From Ctena decussata (lineage: Eukaryota; Mollusca; Bivalvia; Lucinida; Lucinidae), in NCBI GenBank assembly GCA_963989385.1, contig OZ022499.1:77923903-77987902 (forward strand): a stretch of 64,000 bases of DNA. Direction: 5' to 3'. Positions within the stretch are counted from its first letter, which is position 1. Each line of letters opens with the position of its first letter. Shown here in pieces: positions 34,837 to 46,322 of this stretch. The notes under the pieces are model-generated. The model did not search any database. It was not told where the DNA came from and saw only the letters and a program-made list of their open reading frames with translations. The translations under genes and the position numbers were made by a program.

Positions 34837-34904
34837 GCAAACAGTGTAGATCCTGATGAGGCGGCTCATAATGAGCCACCTCATGTGGATCTACACTGTT
34901 TGCC
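34837..34904. mobile_element. Perfect-palindrome MITE (GCAAACAGTGTAGATCC)
   Basis: Mirror-image arms around cataatg; sister of 23997-24063. Confidence 0.7.
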
Positions 34905-35343
34905 CTCTATTCTTTGAATTCTCAATATTAAATAAATTTTGTTGTCTGCTTTTTGGTGCTTATTGAAGAGTTAACGCTTTTTGGTTTTTAAATAGTTAAG
35001 CCATATTTTAAGATGTATGGCCATGTTTTAACTTCCACTGTTTTCCACCATTTTTACAAAGGGGTACAACTTTTATGACTTCCTGTTTGCTTCCCTGGAT
35101 GATGAACCCCTTCCAAAATGGGGTCTACTTTTAAAGACAGAAATGCTGTTGAAGAGCAAATTCAAAATTTGCTCTTATGAGAGTATTGACATGATCCTAT
35201 TGGGAAAGGAGGCAAATATAAAAATGGCATAGTTATTTCCCCTGAAAGTATACCAGTTCTTGTTAAAAGTTCCTGGTTATTGACAGATTTGAAATTTGCT
35301 TGTTGAAACCCACCTGCATACATTCACTTTAAGATCAGAGTAC

Positions 35344-35753
35344 AGTCAACCCTCTTTATAACGACATTTGAGCCGCGACACGACAAAACCAACAAAGTGG
35401 TTGTGCACTCAGCGCAGACTCGGATCAGCCTGGGCATCCGCCCAGTCTGATCAGAGTCGTCGCTGTCCGCATGGAGGTAGCTTAGACCCTTAGCTACCCT
35501 TTAAACGCTTAGCAAAGAATCTGATCGGACTGGGCAGATGCCCAGGCTGATCTGAGTCTGCACGGGGCGCACAACCACGTTGTTGGTTGTGTCGTGTTTA
35601 TTACAGTCAAATGTTTTATAAGATCATATTGATAAGCATGGAATGGCTTTATTGTTCATATGGTGTTGCATGATTCTTTATAACAGCCAATTCAGTTTAA
35701 TGTCAAATTGTTTAGGCATAAATGCCATCATTGTAAAGAGGGTCCACTGTACA
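35344..35753. mobile_element. ACAGTCAACCCTCTT MITE with a nested MITE
   Basis: The outer element runs from acagtcaaccctctttataa to gtaaagagggtccactgt, like the intact copy at 4293-4484. Its left half is interrupted at 35370-35597 by a GAGCCGCGACACG-family MITE that lacks the end of its right arm. Confidence 0.7.
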
Positions 35754-35957
35754 TGTATATACATCTAAGACATTAGTCATTAGGGTTGAATAGCCAGAGC
35801 CCAGTTGTTCAAAGCATAGTAAGCTTAACAAGGAATCTTATCACTTCCATCAATCCTAAAAATCTAGATCCATCTTATAAGGTGGATCTAGATTTTTTGG
35901 ATTGATTTGGAAGGGAAAACCCCATCTCATAGCTGAAATTCACAAGCCTGATTTAAG

Positions 35958-36122
35958 GGATAACTGTCTTGAAAATTGTCATTTGGGGAGGTAAATCATC
36001 GGTTTTATGGTCAGAAATTTTGTTTTACGGCGACGCGCCAGCGGAGCAGTAAAACACAATTTGCGACCATAAAACCGATGATTTACCTCCACAAATGACA
36101 ATTTTCATTACAGTTATCCCCA
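35958..36122. mobile_element. Palindromic MITE (ggataactgt ends)
   Basis: ggataactgtcttgaaaattg...gaggtaaatcatcgg on the left mirrors ccgatgatttacctcc...caattttcattacagttatcc on the right. Confidence 0.65.
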
Positions 36123-36373
36123 TTCTAATGCATTTTCCTACATTTTCACCTATCATAATGTACTAGTTTGCAACCTTTTCAAGTGCTGTCAACGACTTAA
36201 AACCAAACGTCAGCCAATGAGAAGCGACGTTACTTAATGACGTCGGGTTTGCGACAGTATATCGCAGAATATACTGTCGCAAATTTTTGACGTTATCCAG
36301 TCAGACGTCGCGTTATATTCGTAAGTGCATTAGAATTGCATATTTGGGGTATTTTAAAAGGGTAAACTTTTGG

Positions 36374-36617
36374 GCCCAGTTGTACAAAGTATCGTTAGCC
36401 TTATGAGCTCATTAAGAGGTCAACTCGTTAAGTGTTACTTTTATGACTTTATAACCAAATACACTGATATTTTTGTTGAAAAAATTAGAGAAGCTTTGCA
36501 GTGCAAAAGCTTCCCACATTTCTGCGACAAAAAATGGTGGTGTATTTGAGATACTAACTTCTGAAATTTTAACGAAATGTTAACTAACAATGTGGTTAGT
36601 TTTGAACAAGTGGGCCC
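36374..36617. mobile_element. Palindromic MITE, 'gggcccagttgt' class
   Basis: gggcccagttgtacaaag on the left and tagttttgaacaagtgggccc on the right, with gttaactaaca words inside; related to 27168-27376. Confidence 0.5.
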
Positions 36618-36707
36618 TGTCTTCTAACGGAATAAATACTATATTGTAAGGGTCCTTTTTTGCATTGCAGGCATCATTTGTTGGCACTTGCATTGACTTA
36701 TTTTCAG

Positions 36708-36893
36708 GTCCTGTACTGGATCTTACTTCCTGGCTTGACTCAAGAAGATACAAAAGGGATGCAGGCCTGACACTGAGCCCTACACAGGGACTGGTTCTTC
36801 TGAATCACATCAGAATGGCACAGTTTTTGCAGCAGACACAATGTAGCAGACTAGATAGTTTATATGGTACAGATGTGTCTGGCTGGAATACAG
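36708..36893 (+). CDS. Unit 5, exon A (spacer)
   Basis: Acceptor ttattttcag, donor gtaact, phase 1 at both ends. At 62 codons it is the longest A exon. It reads LTSWLDS, helix LVLLNHIRMAQFL, Cys in QTQC, end SGWNTG. Another AG at 36670 opens a longer frame, but the 36707 site gives the standard phase and the G-P start expected of A exons. Confidence 0.85.
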
Positions 36894-37185
36894 GTAACTG
36901 TCAGCTTGGATACTGTGATGGCAGGTAAAGTTTTAGGACTTGTTAGAAGTGGGAGGAGGGGAAAGGGTTGGGAATGGTTATTGTGGAGTTGGGGAAGAGG
37001 GGGATAAGTACTTATACTTGAAATAACTGTCAGAAAAGAGTATGAAAATTTGTTTCAGTGAATCAAAAGTCAAAGATATAGTTTATCTAATTAGCTGATT
37101 GTTGTTTGCCATAAAAATTCTCTAAGTTATGGGGCAGATAGGCCTGAGCAAATGGTATGGGTCTGTGCTGTTGGTGTGCCATGTT

Positions 37186-37966
37186 ACTGCAGTATTAATT
37201 CTATATTTCAGGCTGTTTGGCCTCTTTCTCACCCCCAAATCTCTGTGATGGGATATGTTACTGCAATAATAATGTCACATTTCAGGCTGTTTGGCAACAC
37301 TTACACCCCCCACCCCCCAGATCTTTGCAATGTTGTATCATGTTATTGCAGTAAAAGTTTTATATTTCAGGCAATTCGGCAACACTCCCTCCCCCAAATC
37401 TTCCAGATGGTGTGTCATGTTATTGCAGTTATAATTCTATATTACTGGCTGTTCGGCAACACTCCTGCCCCCAAATCTTCTAGGTGGTGTGTCATGTTAT
37501 TGCAGTAATAATTCTATATTACTAGCTGTTTGGCAACACTCCCTCCCCCCAAATCTTCCTGATGTTGTGTCTAGAGTTATTGCAGTAATAATTCTATATT
37601 ACTGGCCGTTTAGCAACACTCCCACCCCCAAATCTTCCAGATGTTGTGTCATGTTATTGCAGCAATAATTCTATATTACTGGCTGTTTGGCAACACTCCC
37701 ACCCCCAAATCTTCCTGATGTTTTGTCTAGAGTTATTGCAGTTATTCATATTTCTGACTGTTTGGCAACACTCCCACCCCCAACACTTCCTGATGTTGTG
37801 TCTAGAGTTATTGCAGTAATAATTCTATATTACTGGCTGTTTGGCAACACTCCCACCCCCAAATCTTCCTGATGTTGTGTCTAGAGTTATTGCAGTAATG
37901 ATTCTATATTTCAGGCTGTTCGGCAACACTCTCACCCCCAAATCTACCAGATGGTGTGTCATGTTA
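37186..37966. repeat. Roughly 78-bp tandem array copying a splice acceptor and exon start
   Basis: The unit has gttattgcagtaataattct, atattNcNgg, ctgtttggcaacactccc and cccccaaatcttcc. The copied exon start recurs at 37211, 37285, 37370, 37447, 37524, 37604, 37681, 37756, 37835 and 37914 (spacing 74-85). The last copy is the real acceptor of the unit 5 B exon. Most upstream copies changed the ttcag to tactg or similar; three keep tttcag. Confidence 0.88.
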
Positions 37967-38170
37967 TATGTCTGATAACTGTATGTATATGGACTGCTGT
38001 GTTGATGTATCGTCTAGATTAGGAAGATCTTTCCATTTCATTGTTGACCTTGACCCCTGCAACCTTAAACTGACCTTCAGAATTGAGGAAGATGTACAAG
38101 TGCGGGACTTGTTTCAGTTTGATGGGAACTTGGAGGAGACTGTTTCTCTTACAGATGTTGTTACTCTTCG
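37915..38170 (+). CDS. Unit 5, exon B
   Basis: Acceptor tatttcag, donor gttagt, phase 1 in and 2 out. G-C-S-A-T-L-S-P-P start, CYMSDNC-x4-CC, GRSFHFIVDLDPC with the sixth Cys, then LTFRIEE. The closing strand is atypical (VSLTDVVTLR instead of xLxGxVRL). Its first 50 nt are part of the upstream array. Confidence 0.87.
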
Positions 38171-38209
38171 GTTAGTAAAGTCAAATAAAGTTCATTAGTC
38201 TACAGTAAG

Positions 38210-38360
38210 GTATTTATACGGTTATAAGATGGAAGATCCTCTCCAGAACAACCCAAAACATTATAGATCCGTCTGATAAGATGGATCTAGATTTTAGGGA
38301 TTGTTTTGAATGGGAATAACCCACCTTGTAGCAGAGTTGCACAAGACTGATTTAGATATT
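38210..38360. mobile_element. Palindromic MITE, 'tataagatgg' class
   Basis: Arms around atccgtctgataagatggat, with ttgttttgaatgggaataac as the right flank. Confidence 0.5.
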
Positions 38361-38493
38361 GTTGGATATTCAGTTCCTTGAACTGCATTCTGTCAAAATT
38401 TGTCCCAATGCTTATGGGAACTATAAGTGTCCAAACTTGGTAGCATTCCTGTATGGTATGGTCATGGAATACTCAGTTATATAATCCATAAAT

Positions 38494-38730
38494 GAGCCGT
38501 GACACGAGAAAATCAACAAAGTGGCATGTGCGCCCAGAAAGACTAAGATCAGCCTGGGCATCCACCCAGTTTGACCATAGTCTTTGCTTGCACTTAAAGG
38601 ATAGCTAAGGATCTAAGCTAGGGCCATGGGTCCAGCTAAGACTCTGATCAGACTGGGCAGATGCCTAGGCTGATCTGAGTCTTTGCTGGACGCATATGCC
38701 ACTTTGTTGGTTTTGTCATGTCATGGCTCA
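38494..38730. mobile_element. MITE, GAGCCGCGACACG family
   Basis: From gagccgtgacacgagaaaat to attttgtcatg-like right arm ending catggctc; same internal gatcagcctgggcatcc. Confidence 0.75.
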
Positions 38731-39112
38731 AATGATTAAGTCCAATTAGTTTCGGGGGCTGTAACCAGGCTGCACTTGATGGCAGGCTGAGCTCAGCAGG
38801 CTTGCCTCCTTGAACTCTGTTGCAGACTGTGTAAGACTGGTTTGCTGATGAAGCAGCTAATTCGAAAGAGTCTCAAATTTTAGCTCACATATTTCAGTTT
38901 ATAAACAGATGTTTGGCTACAATTTTGCTTTTTCACTACCCCTGCCATTAGTTGAATTTTCATTTTATCTGAGATACAAGGTACTTGTATATATATGAAC
39001 CATGAGGTTTGGATACATCTTTGAGGGATAATCACAGTGGTCTGGGAGGGGGCTATGCTTAGGGGAAAAATTGGCTGGGAGGGGGCTATGCTTAGGGGAA
39101 AATTCAGAATAG

Positions 39113-39183
39113 AGGAGCCCAGGTAGCTCATTCGGTTAAACTTTGACCTGCTAATCCAGTTGTCCTGGGTTCCATAGCCTTTT
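39113..39183 (+). repeat. SINE family 2 head, interrupted
   Basis: tRNA-like: aggtagctcattcggttaaa, then gtcctgggttcc. The rest resumes at 41442 (atagccttttgttatc, tcctgatatgactgaaatac) and ends about 41540 in ccatccatccatt. The gap holds H8 and a SINE family 1 copy. Confidence 0.6.
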
Positions 39184-41153
39184 TAGCTCACCTGAGCCAG
39201 CGGCTCCGGGGGAGCTTATAGGATGGTAAGGCTCCGTCGTCCGTCGTCGTCCGTCCGTCCGTCCGTCCGTCCGTCGTCCGTCCACAATTTCAAATGACTT
39301 CTCCTCTGAAACCGCTGGGCCGATTGTAACCAAATTTCATATAGAGCCTCCTGGGACCTTAGGAACGAAAAATTGTTCAAACGGTCCTGGTCACATGACC
39401 AACATGGCCGCCATGCCCATATATGGTAAAAACCTGAAAAAATCTTCTTCTCCAGAACCAATAGGCCGATGGCCTTGAAACTTGATATGTAGCATCGGGT
39501 ACGCGAGTACTATCAAGATTGTTCAAATTATGACCTTGGGTTGACCTTGACCTTTTTTACGGTAAGGTCAAATTTGCTTCCTTATGCTTTTATATGGCAA
39601 GATGGTACAACATAAGATATCTTGGAAACTGTTGAAGATTTTGGGCTAAAAATTGTTACCTACAGTCATCTTAATGACTACATGAAGATTTACGAGTACA
39701 AGAGGTCAAGGTCATTCTTTGACCTTTGACCCTGAACTCTCATATTTTGATAAGTTCTAACAATCTCCTCAAAAGCCACTGGGCCAATTGAAACCAAATT
39801 TCATATAGAGCCTTCAGGGCTTGAGGGAACAAAAATTTGTTTATACGGTCCAGGTCACATGACCAACATGGCCACCACGCCCATATACGGTAAAAACCTT
39901 TAAAAATCTTCTTCTCCAGAACCAGTTGACCGATGACCTTGAGACTTGGTATGTAGCATTGGGTACTTGAGTACTATCAAGATTGTTCAAATTATGACCT
40001 TGGGTTGACCTTGACCTTTTTTACGGCATGGTCAAATATGGGAAAATGCTAGAACATGAGATTTCATGATAAGTTTTGAAGATTTTGGCCTAAAAACTGG
40101 TATATACAGTCATCTTGATGGGTACCAGAAGATTTGTGAGTACAAGAGGTCAAGGTCATTCTTTGACCTTTGACCCAGAACTCTATATTTTGACAGTTTC
40201 AAACAACCTCTTCAAAAACCACCGGGCCAACTGTGACCAAATTTTTTATAGAGCCTCCAGGGGTCGAGGGAATGAAAAATTTTTCCAACGGTCCTGGTCA
40301 CATGACCAACATGGCCACTATGCCCATATATGGTAAAAACCTTTAAAAATCTTCTTCTCCAGAACCAATTGACCGATAGCCTTGAGACTTGGTATGTAGC
40401 ATTGGGTACTTGAGTACTATCAAGATTGTTCAAATTAAGACCTTGGGTTGACCTTGACCTTTTTTTACAGCAAGGTCAAATATGGGAAAATGCTAGAACA
40501 TAAGATCTCATGGAAAGTTTTGAAGATTTTGGCCTAAAAATTGGTATATACAGTTGTCTTAATGAGGTCATGAAGAATTACGAGTACAAGAGGTCAAGGT
40601 CATTTCTTGACCTTTGATCCAGATCGCTCATATTATGACATTTTTAACCATTTCCTCAAAAGCCAAGGGCCAATTGTAAACACATTTCATATAGCGCCTC
40701 CAGGGGTTGATTGAATAAAAATTTGTTCAAACGGTCCAGGTCACTTGACCAACATGGCCGCCACTACCACTTATGGTATAATTCTTTAATATTTTTCTTC
40801 TCCAGAACCAATACACCTATGGCCTTGAGACTTGGTAAGTAGCATGGAGTACTAGAGTACCACCAAGACTGTTCAAATGGTGACCTTGGGTTTACCTTGA
40901 CCTTTTTTGCAGCATGGTCAAATATGGGAAAATGCTAGAACATAAAATTTCGTTGAAAGTTTTGAAGATTTTGGCCTAAAATTGGTATATATGCTTGTCT
41001 TAATGAGTACATGAAGATTTATGAGTACAAGCGGTCATGGTCATTCTTTGACTTTTGATCCAAGACTCATATTTTGACAATTTCAGACAACATAAGAAAA
41101 AGCCACCTTGCCAAATGCCCAGGTGAGCGATTCAGGGCCTCATGGCCCTCTTG
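39178..41153 (+). mobile_element. Helentron-like non-autonomous element H8
   Basis: 5' TTTTAGCTCACCTGAGC with hairpin, gtccgtccgtccgtcc tract at 39249-39283, then about four copies of a roughly 390-bp unit (ggtcacatgaccaacatgg, gggttgaccttgaccttttt, tacaagaggtcaaggtcatt). 3' caggtgagcg, hairpin GGGCCTCATGGCCC, CTTG before a T-run. Confidence 0.65.
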
Positions 41154-41164
41154 TTTTTTTTTGG

Positions 41165-41441
41165 GCCGGGCCGGGTAGCGCAATCGGTAGGGCACCTGAC
41201 TCGTAAGTCAGAGGTCCTAGGTTCGAATCCCGGTCTGGCCACATACTTTCGTTTCTCCTTCCGCTGATTCAAGAAGGGCAGTTGTCAGTTACTGGCGAAA
41301 GTATGTGCACTTAGTACTGGTTAACTGCTTAGGAGGTCTAAGCCTGCCCAGGAATAGTGTGGTTAGGTTAATTGACCGTCCCGACATGACCTTAGTTGTT
41401 TACCATGGACGTTAAGCATCAAATCAACCAACCAACCAACA
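41165..41441 (+). repeat. SINE family 1, full copy
   Basis: Best-preserved tRNA-like head (gtagcgcaatcggtagggca, then ggttcgaatcc), body with cacatactttcg / cgaaagtatgtg inverted pair, (aacc)n tail. The probable TSD atagcctttt is at 41442-41451 on the right and at 39174-39183 on the left, separated from the SINE by H8. Confidence 0.82.
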
Positions 41442-41798
41442 TAGCCTTTTGTTATCACCCTGCCATAGTCCTGATATGACTGAAATACCGGTGAAAAAGG
41501 ATGTATAATCACAAGTCCATCCATCCATTCATCTTTAAAGAATAGCCCTCATTGGAGAAAAAATTCACCTACCACTGGGACTCAAATGCTATTCTGTTCA
41601 AAGTTGTCTGGATTGTAAAAATGGCGGCAAAACCAAGACATTTTATCCAATGACATTAAGGAATATTTGATCAAGATCTGACTCATAAACTGATTACGAA
41701 TCGCTGTAAAAACTTAAAAACACTGGGACGCATAAAATAATCACAGTAACTGCCCTAGAAATTGTTCAGTACAGTAACACTTCTAAAAGATGGAGATG

Positions 41799-41892
41799 GA
41801 ATGGCAGACAGTGTAGACCCTGACCAGGAGCAGTCAGATCCATGATCAGACTGCTCCTTTAGGAGCAGTCAGAGCTGGGTCTGCACTGTTTG
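41799..41892. mobile_element. Small palindromic MITE (CTGCACTGTTTGC family)
   Basis: gcagacagtgtagaccctga and its mirror tgggtctgcactgtttgc, with two copies of aggagcagtcaga inside. It ends 55 bp before the unit 5 C exon. Confidence 0.65.
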
Positions 41893-41946
41893 CTTAGGCC
41901 TATCTGTCCCAATACTTAGATTTTTACAGTAGTTCTTTTCTTACAG

Positions 41947-42104
41947 ATTATCTGTTGAGGAGGTTCCCATGACAGACAGCTACAACCTTGATTTGGATTT
42001 AGCCATCTGCTTAGGGTCGCATTGCTTCATTGAAGAACCACTGCTGGTGGGCATCAACGTTGTGAAAACAACATGTAATTACAAGCAGGATTACAAGACG
42101 CCAG
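41947..42104 (+). CDS. Unit 5, exon C
   Basis: Acceptor ttacag, donor gtatca, phase 2 in and 1 out. LSVEEV, DLAIC-x4-C (one residue shorter than usual), VGINVVKTTC with the third Cys, end YKTPG. A diverged fragment of this exon lies 4 kb downstream at 45902-45993. Confidence 0.85.
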
Positions 42105-42307
42105 GTATCAGAGCAACAAATAAATAGAACCTATCATTGGTGCCCAGTGGGGATAAAGAGATCCCAGCCTGAGTGGAAAGTGGAGAATGAGGCTCTGCCC
42201 AGTTTCTCACTTGAACAGTAGACCCCAGGGTTGGGATCCTTATCCCCACTGGACACCAGTTATTGATTATTTGTCTTACCTACCAATATTAAAAATTGGG
42301 CCAACTG

Positions 42308-44856
42308 TTTTTATGCCCCCGTGACGATAGTCAGGGGGCATTAAGATTTGCTCCTGTCTGTCCGTCCGTCCGTCTGTCTGTCCGTCCGTTCGTCACACTT
42401 TACGGTATAGAGTTTGTGTAATCAACTCCTCCCACAGTTTTCAGTGGATCTTTTTCAAACTTCGCATACATGTTGTGGACATATTGAAGATGTGCATATG
42501 GGTTTTTGATGGAGCTAGAATTAATTTTGACAGAATTACAGCCTTTTGAACTTAGTCATTTTAGGCAAATTTTTGCATTGTAGGGTATGTAGTTTGTGTA
42601 ATCAACTCCTCCCACAGTTTTCAATGGATCTTTTTCAAACCTTGCATACATGTTGTGGACATATTGAAGATGTGCAGACGATAGTCAGGGGGCATTAAGA
42701 TTTGCTCCTGTCTGTCCGTCCGTCCGTCTGTCTGTCCGTCCGTTCGTCACACTTTACGGTATAGAGTTTGTGTAATCAACTCCTCCCACAGTTTTCAGTG
42801 GATCTTTTTCAAACTTCGCATACATGTTGTGGACATATTGAAGATGTGCATGTGGGTTTTTGATGGAGCTAGAATTAATTTTGACAGAATTACAGCCTTT
42901 TGAACTTAGTCATTTTAGGCAAATTTTTGCATTGTAGGGTATGTAGTTTGTGTAATCAACTCCTCCCACAGTTTTCAATGGATCTTTTTCAAACCTTGCA
43001 TACATGTTGTGGACATATTGAAGATGTGCAGACGATAGTCAGGGGGCATTAAGATTTGCTCCTGTCTGTCCGTCCGTCCGTCTGTCTGTCCGTCCGTTCG
43101 TCACACTTTACGGTATAGAGTTTGTGTAATCAACTCCTCCCACAGTTTTCAGTGGATCTTTTTCAAACTTCGCATACATGTTGTGGACATATTGAAGATG
43201 TGCATGTGGGTTTTTGATGGAGCTAGAATTAATTTTGACAGAATTACAGCCTTTTGAACTTAGTCATTTTAGGCAAATTTTTGCATTGTAGGGTATGTAG
43301 TTTGTGTAATCAACTCCTCCCACAGTTTTCAATGGATCTTTTTCAAACCTTGCATACATGTTGTGGACATATTGAAGATGTGCAGACGATAGTCAGGGGG
43401 CATTAAGATTTGCTCCTGTCTGTCCGTCCGTCCGTCTGTCTGTCCGTCCGTTCGTCACACTTTACGGTATAGAGTTTGTGTAATCAACTCCTCCCACAGT
43501 TTTCAGTGGATCTTTTTCAAACTTCGCATACATGTTGTGGACATATTGAAGATGTGCATGTGGGTTTTTGATGGAGCTAGAATTAATTTTGACAGAATTA
43601 CAGCCTTTTGAACTTAGTCATTTTAGGCAAATTTTTGCATTGTAGGGTATGTAGTTTGTGTAATCAACTCCTCCCACAGTTTTCAATGGATCTTTTTCAA
43701 ACCTTGCATACATGTTGTGGACATATTGAAGATGTGCAGACGATAGTCAGGGGGCATTAAGATTTGCTCCTGTCTGTCCGTCCGTCCGTCTGTCTGTCCG
43801 TCCGTTCGTCACACTTTACGGTATAGAGTTTGTGTAATCAACTCCTCCCACAGTTTTCAGTGGATCTTTTTCAAACTTCGCATACATGTTGTGGACATAT
43901 TGAAGATGTGCATGTGGGTTTTTGATGGAGCTAGAATTAATTTTGACAGAATTACAGCCTTTTGAACTTAGTCATTTTAGGCAAATTTTTGCATTGTAGG
44001 GTATGTAGTTTGTGTAATCAACTCCTCCCACAGTTTTCAGTGGATCTTTTTCAAACCTTGCATACATGTTGTGGACATATTGAAGATGTGCATGTGGGTT
44101 ATTGTTGGAGCTAGAATTAATTTTGACAGAATTACAGCCTTTTGAACTTAGTCATTTTAGGCAAATTTTTGCATCATAGGGTATGTAGTTTGTGTAATCA
44201 ACTCCTCTCACAGTTTTCAATGGATCTTTTTCAAACCTTGCGTACATGTTGTGGACATATTGAAGATGTGCATGTGGGTTTTTGATGGAACTAGAATTGA
44301 TTTTGACAGAATTACAGCCTTTGAACTTAGTCATTTTAGACAAATTTTTACATTTGTAGGGTGAGGAGTTTGTGTAATCAACTCCTCCCTCAGTTTTCAA
44401 TCAATCTTTTCCAAACTTTGCTTTCATGTTATGGACATTTTGGAGATGTGCATGTGGGTTTTTGTTGGAGCTAGAATTAATTTTGACAGAATTATAGCCT
44501 TTTGAACTCAGTCATTTTAGGCATATGTTTGCATCGTAGGGTAAGTACTTAGTGTAATCAACTCCTCCCACAATTTTCATTGGCTGTTTTTCAGACGTTG
44601 GAGACTTGTTGTGGACATAGTGAAGATGTGCATGTTGGTTATGATAGGAAAAAGATAATTCTGAAGGAATTATGGCCTTTTAAACTTAGTCATTTTGGGC
44701 TGCATTTTGCACTGTAGGGTATAAAGTTTGTGAAATGTTTTCAGTGGATTCTTTGTAAATAGCATTTGTGCTTGAAAGATGCTTTAGGGATGTACAGGTC
44801 CTGTGACAGGCGCTGCACGGGGGCATCGTTAGTGTCTTACAGACACAATTTTCTAG
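42308..44856 (+). mobile_element. Helentron-like non-autonomous element H9 with fresh 354-bp array
   Basis: 5' TATGCCCCCGTG, gtccgtccgtccgtctg tract, then half-units of about 177 bp (aatcaactcctcccacag, tacatgttgtggacatattg). A 354-bp block including the 5' gacgatagtcagggggcat and microsatellite starts at 42323, 42677, 43031, 43385 and 43739. 3' cacgggggcat, hairpin GTGTCTTACAGACAC, CTAG before T. Confidence 0.68.
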
Positions 44857-45010
44857 TCTTCTACCTTAAAACAAGCTATTCTGACATCATTTTAAGAGTG
44901 ACTTAGAGAGTATGTCATAAATTCAACATGATAGCCTGAGGTAGGAAATCGAACAAAGCCAAAGAACTGATACAATAGCTGGTAAGCTAGAAGATTATTT
45001 AATGACAGTT

Positions 45011-45281
45011 GCTGGGCCGCATAGCGCAATCGGTAGGGCACCTGACTCATAAGTCAGAGGTCCTGGGTTTGAAACCAGGTCTGGCCACATACTTTCGTTT
45101 CTCCTTCCGCTGATTCAAGAAGGGCAGTTGTCAGTTACTGGCGGAAGTATGTGCACTTAGTACTGGTTAACCGCTTAGAAGGTCTAAGCCTGCCCAGGAA
45201 TAGTGTGGTTAGGTTAACTGACCGTTCTGACATGACCATAGCTGTTTACCGTGGACGTTAAGCATCAAATCAATCAATCAA
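45011..45281 (+). repeat. SINE family 1, full copy with TSD
   Basis: tRNA-like head catagcgcaatcggtaggg and gggtttgaaacc, same body, (caat)n tail. The 12-bp ttaatgacagtt flanks both ends (44999-45010 and 45282-45293). Confidence 0.87.
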
Positions 45282-45534
45282 TTAATGACAGTTATTATGT
45301 AGATCTAAAATGAATGTTTCTAAATCCTGTCTGGGAAGCCATTGAGCAAAGAAATTTGAACAAATTCACATGTAGCTTAATAACTCCACATGGCTAGGCC
45401 TGTGGGATAAGATTTGTTACCATCTTGTAAGCACACAGACAGCCCTGTCCTGTACAATGTGGTATAGAGAAATAAAGTTCTTTTTATGATAATTACAGAA
45501 TACTCAGTGCTTCAGATATGGTGGGGCTTTGAGG

Positions 45535-45665
45535 ATAATTCAAAAATAATTTTTCTCATTTCTCAGTGAAAACATGTTGTGACACCTCATTAGAGCTGCC
45601 TTGCCAAGGCAGTTCTAATGAGTGGTCACAACATTTTTTATGGTAAAAATAAGGAAAATTATTCC
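45535..45665. mobile_element. Small palindromic MITE
   Basis: aaataatttttctcattt...gttgtgacacctcattagagctgcc and the mirrored ggcagttctaatgag-ggtcacaac...aaaattatt. Confidence 0.55.
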
Positions 45666-45901
45666 TAAAGTATCCCTGTTACCCCTTCTTATCTGGATGT
45701 TTGAGAATAACTTCTGTTCCTTTCCATAAAAATCTAATATATATATTTGTCTATAAGACAGGGTCATGTCATGTGATCATTCCTCAGACCAGTCATGAGT
45801 GATGCAAATTTCCTAACTATTGTTGCTTGAAATGTGCAAGCCATATCTGGGTTGGATGGCACTAAATAACACAAACCATCACAAACTACCACCCCCAACT
45901 A

Positions 45902-45993
45902 ACACCATCTGCTTTGGGTCACAGTGCTTTATTGAAGGACTGCTGTTGGTGTAAAGACTACGTGTAGTTACAGTCAGAATTACAAGACGCCAG
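45902..45993 (+). pseudogene. Decayed duplicate of the unit 5 C exon
   Basis: It matches 42001-42104 in order: accatctgctt-gggtc, attgaag, ctgctgttggtg, then attacaagacgccagg. About 10 nt are deleted after ctggtg and a TAA follows, so the frame is broken. The sequence after the adjacent MITE (caaggtatcaaagcaccaaa) matches the intron beyond the real donor (caggtatcagagcaacaaa), so the MITE sits at the former splice donor. Confidence 0.8.
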
Positions 45994-46134
45994 GGTTTGA
46001 GATTATAAAACTTGAGAATAATCTCAAACTCAAAATAAAGCACACTGATTGGCTGCTCCCGAGCATGTGCTCGGAAGCAGCCAATCATTATGCTTTATTT
46101 TGAGTTTGAGAATGTACTCAAGTTTTATAACCTT
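45994..46134. mobile_element. Palindromic MITE, 'gcacactgattggctgc' class
   Basis: Near-perfect palindrome attataaaacttgag...ctcaagttttataa, inserted in the decayed C exon. Confidence 0.75.
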
Positions 46135-46322
46135 GGGGCAAGGTATCAAAGCACCAAATTAGGAGTTCTTTTAAATAATTTGATAATTACAGAGTTGCCA
46201 CGGTCAGGTAAAAACATTTGGATTTTTAAAAAAAAAAAAAAAATTCCAGGTCAGGGAAAAGTCAGTTGAAAATTAACGCTTTTGGCAGTCATCTGAAAAT
46301 ATACTTATCTTCTTTCTTGTAG

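Noticed and set aside
36671..36707. Alternative acceptor at 36670 for the unit 5 A exon
   Set aside because: The 37-nt extension would shift the phase-1 entry used by all other A exons, and the 36707 site has the better pyrimidine tract.
37152..37872. Open frames in the 78-bp array as extra exons
   Set aside because: They carry only the first roughly 17 codons of the B exon in changing frames and have no CC motif.
41169..41242. Functional tRNA gene
   Set aside because: The same head occurs at 29571 and 45011 with different anticodon-loop bases, the same 200-bp body and target duplications. These are SINEs.
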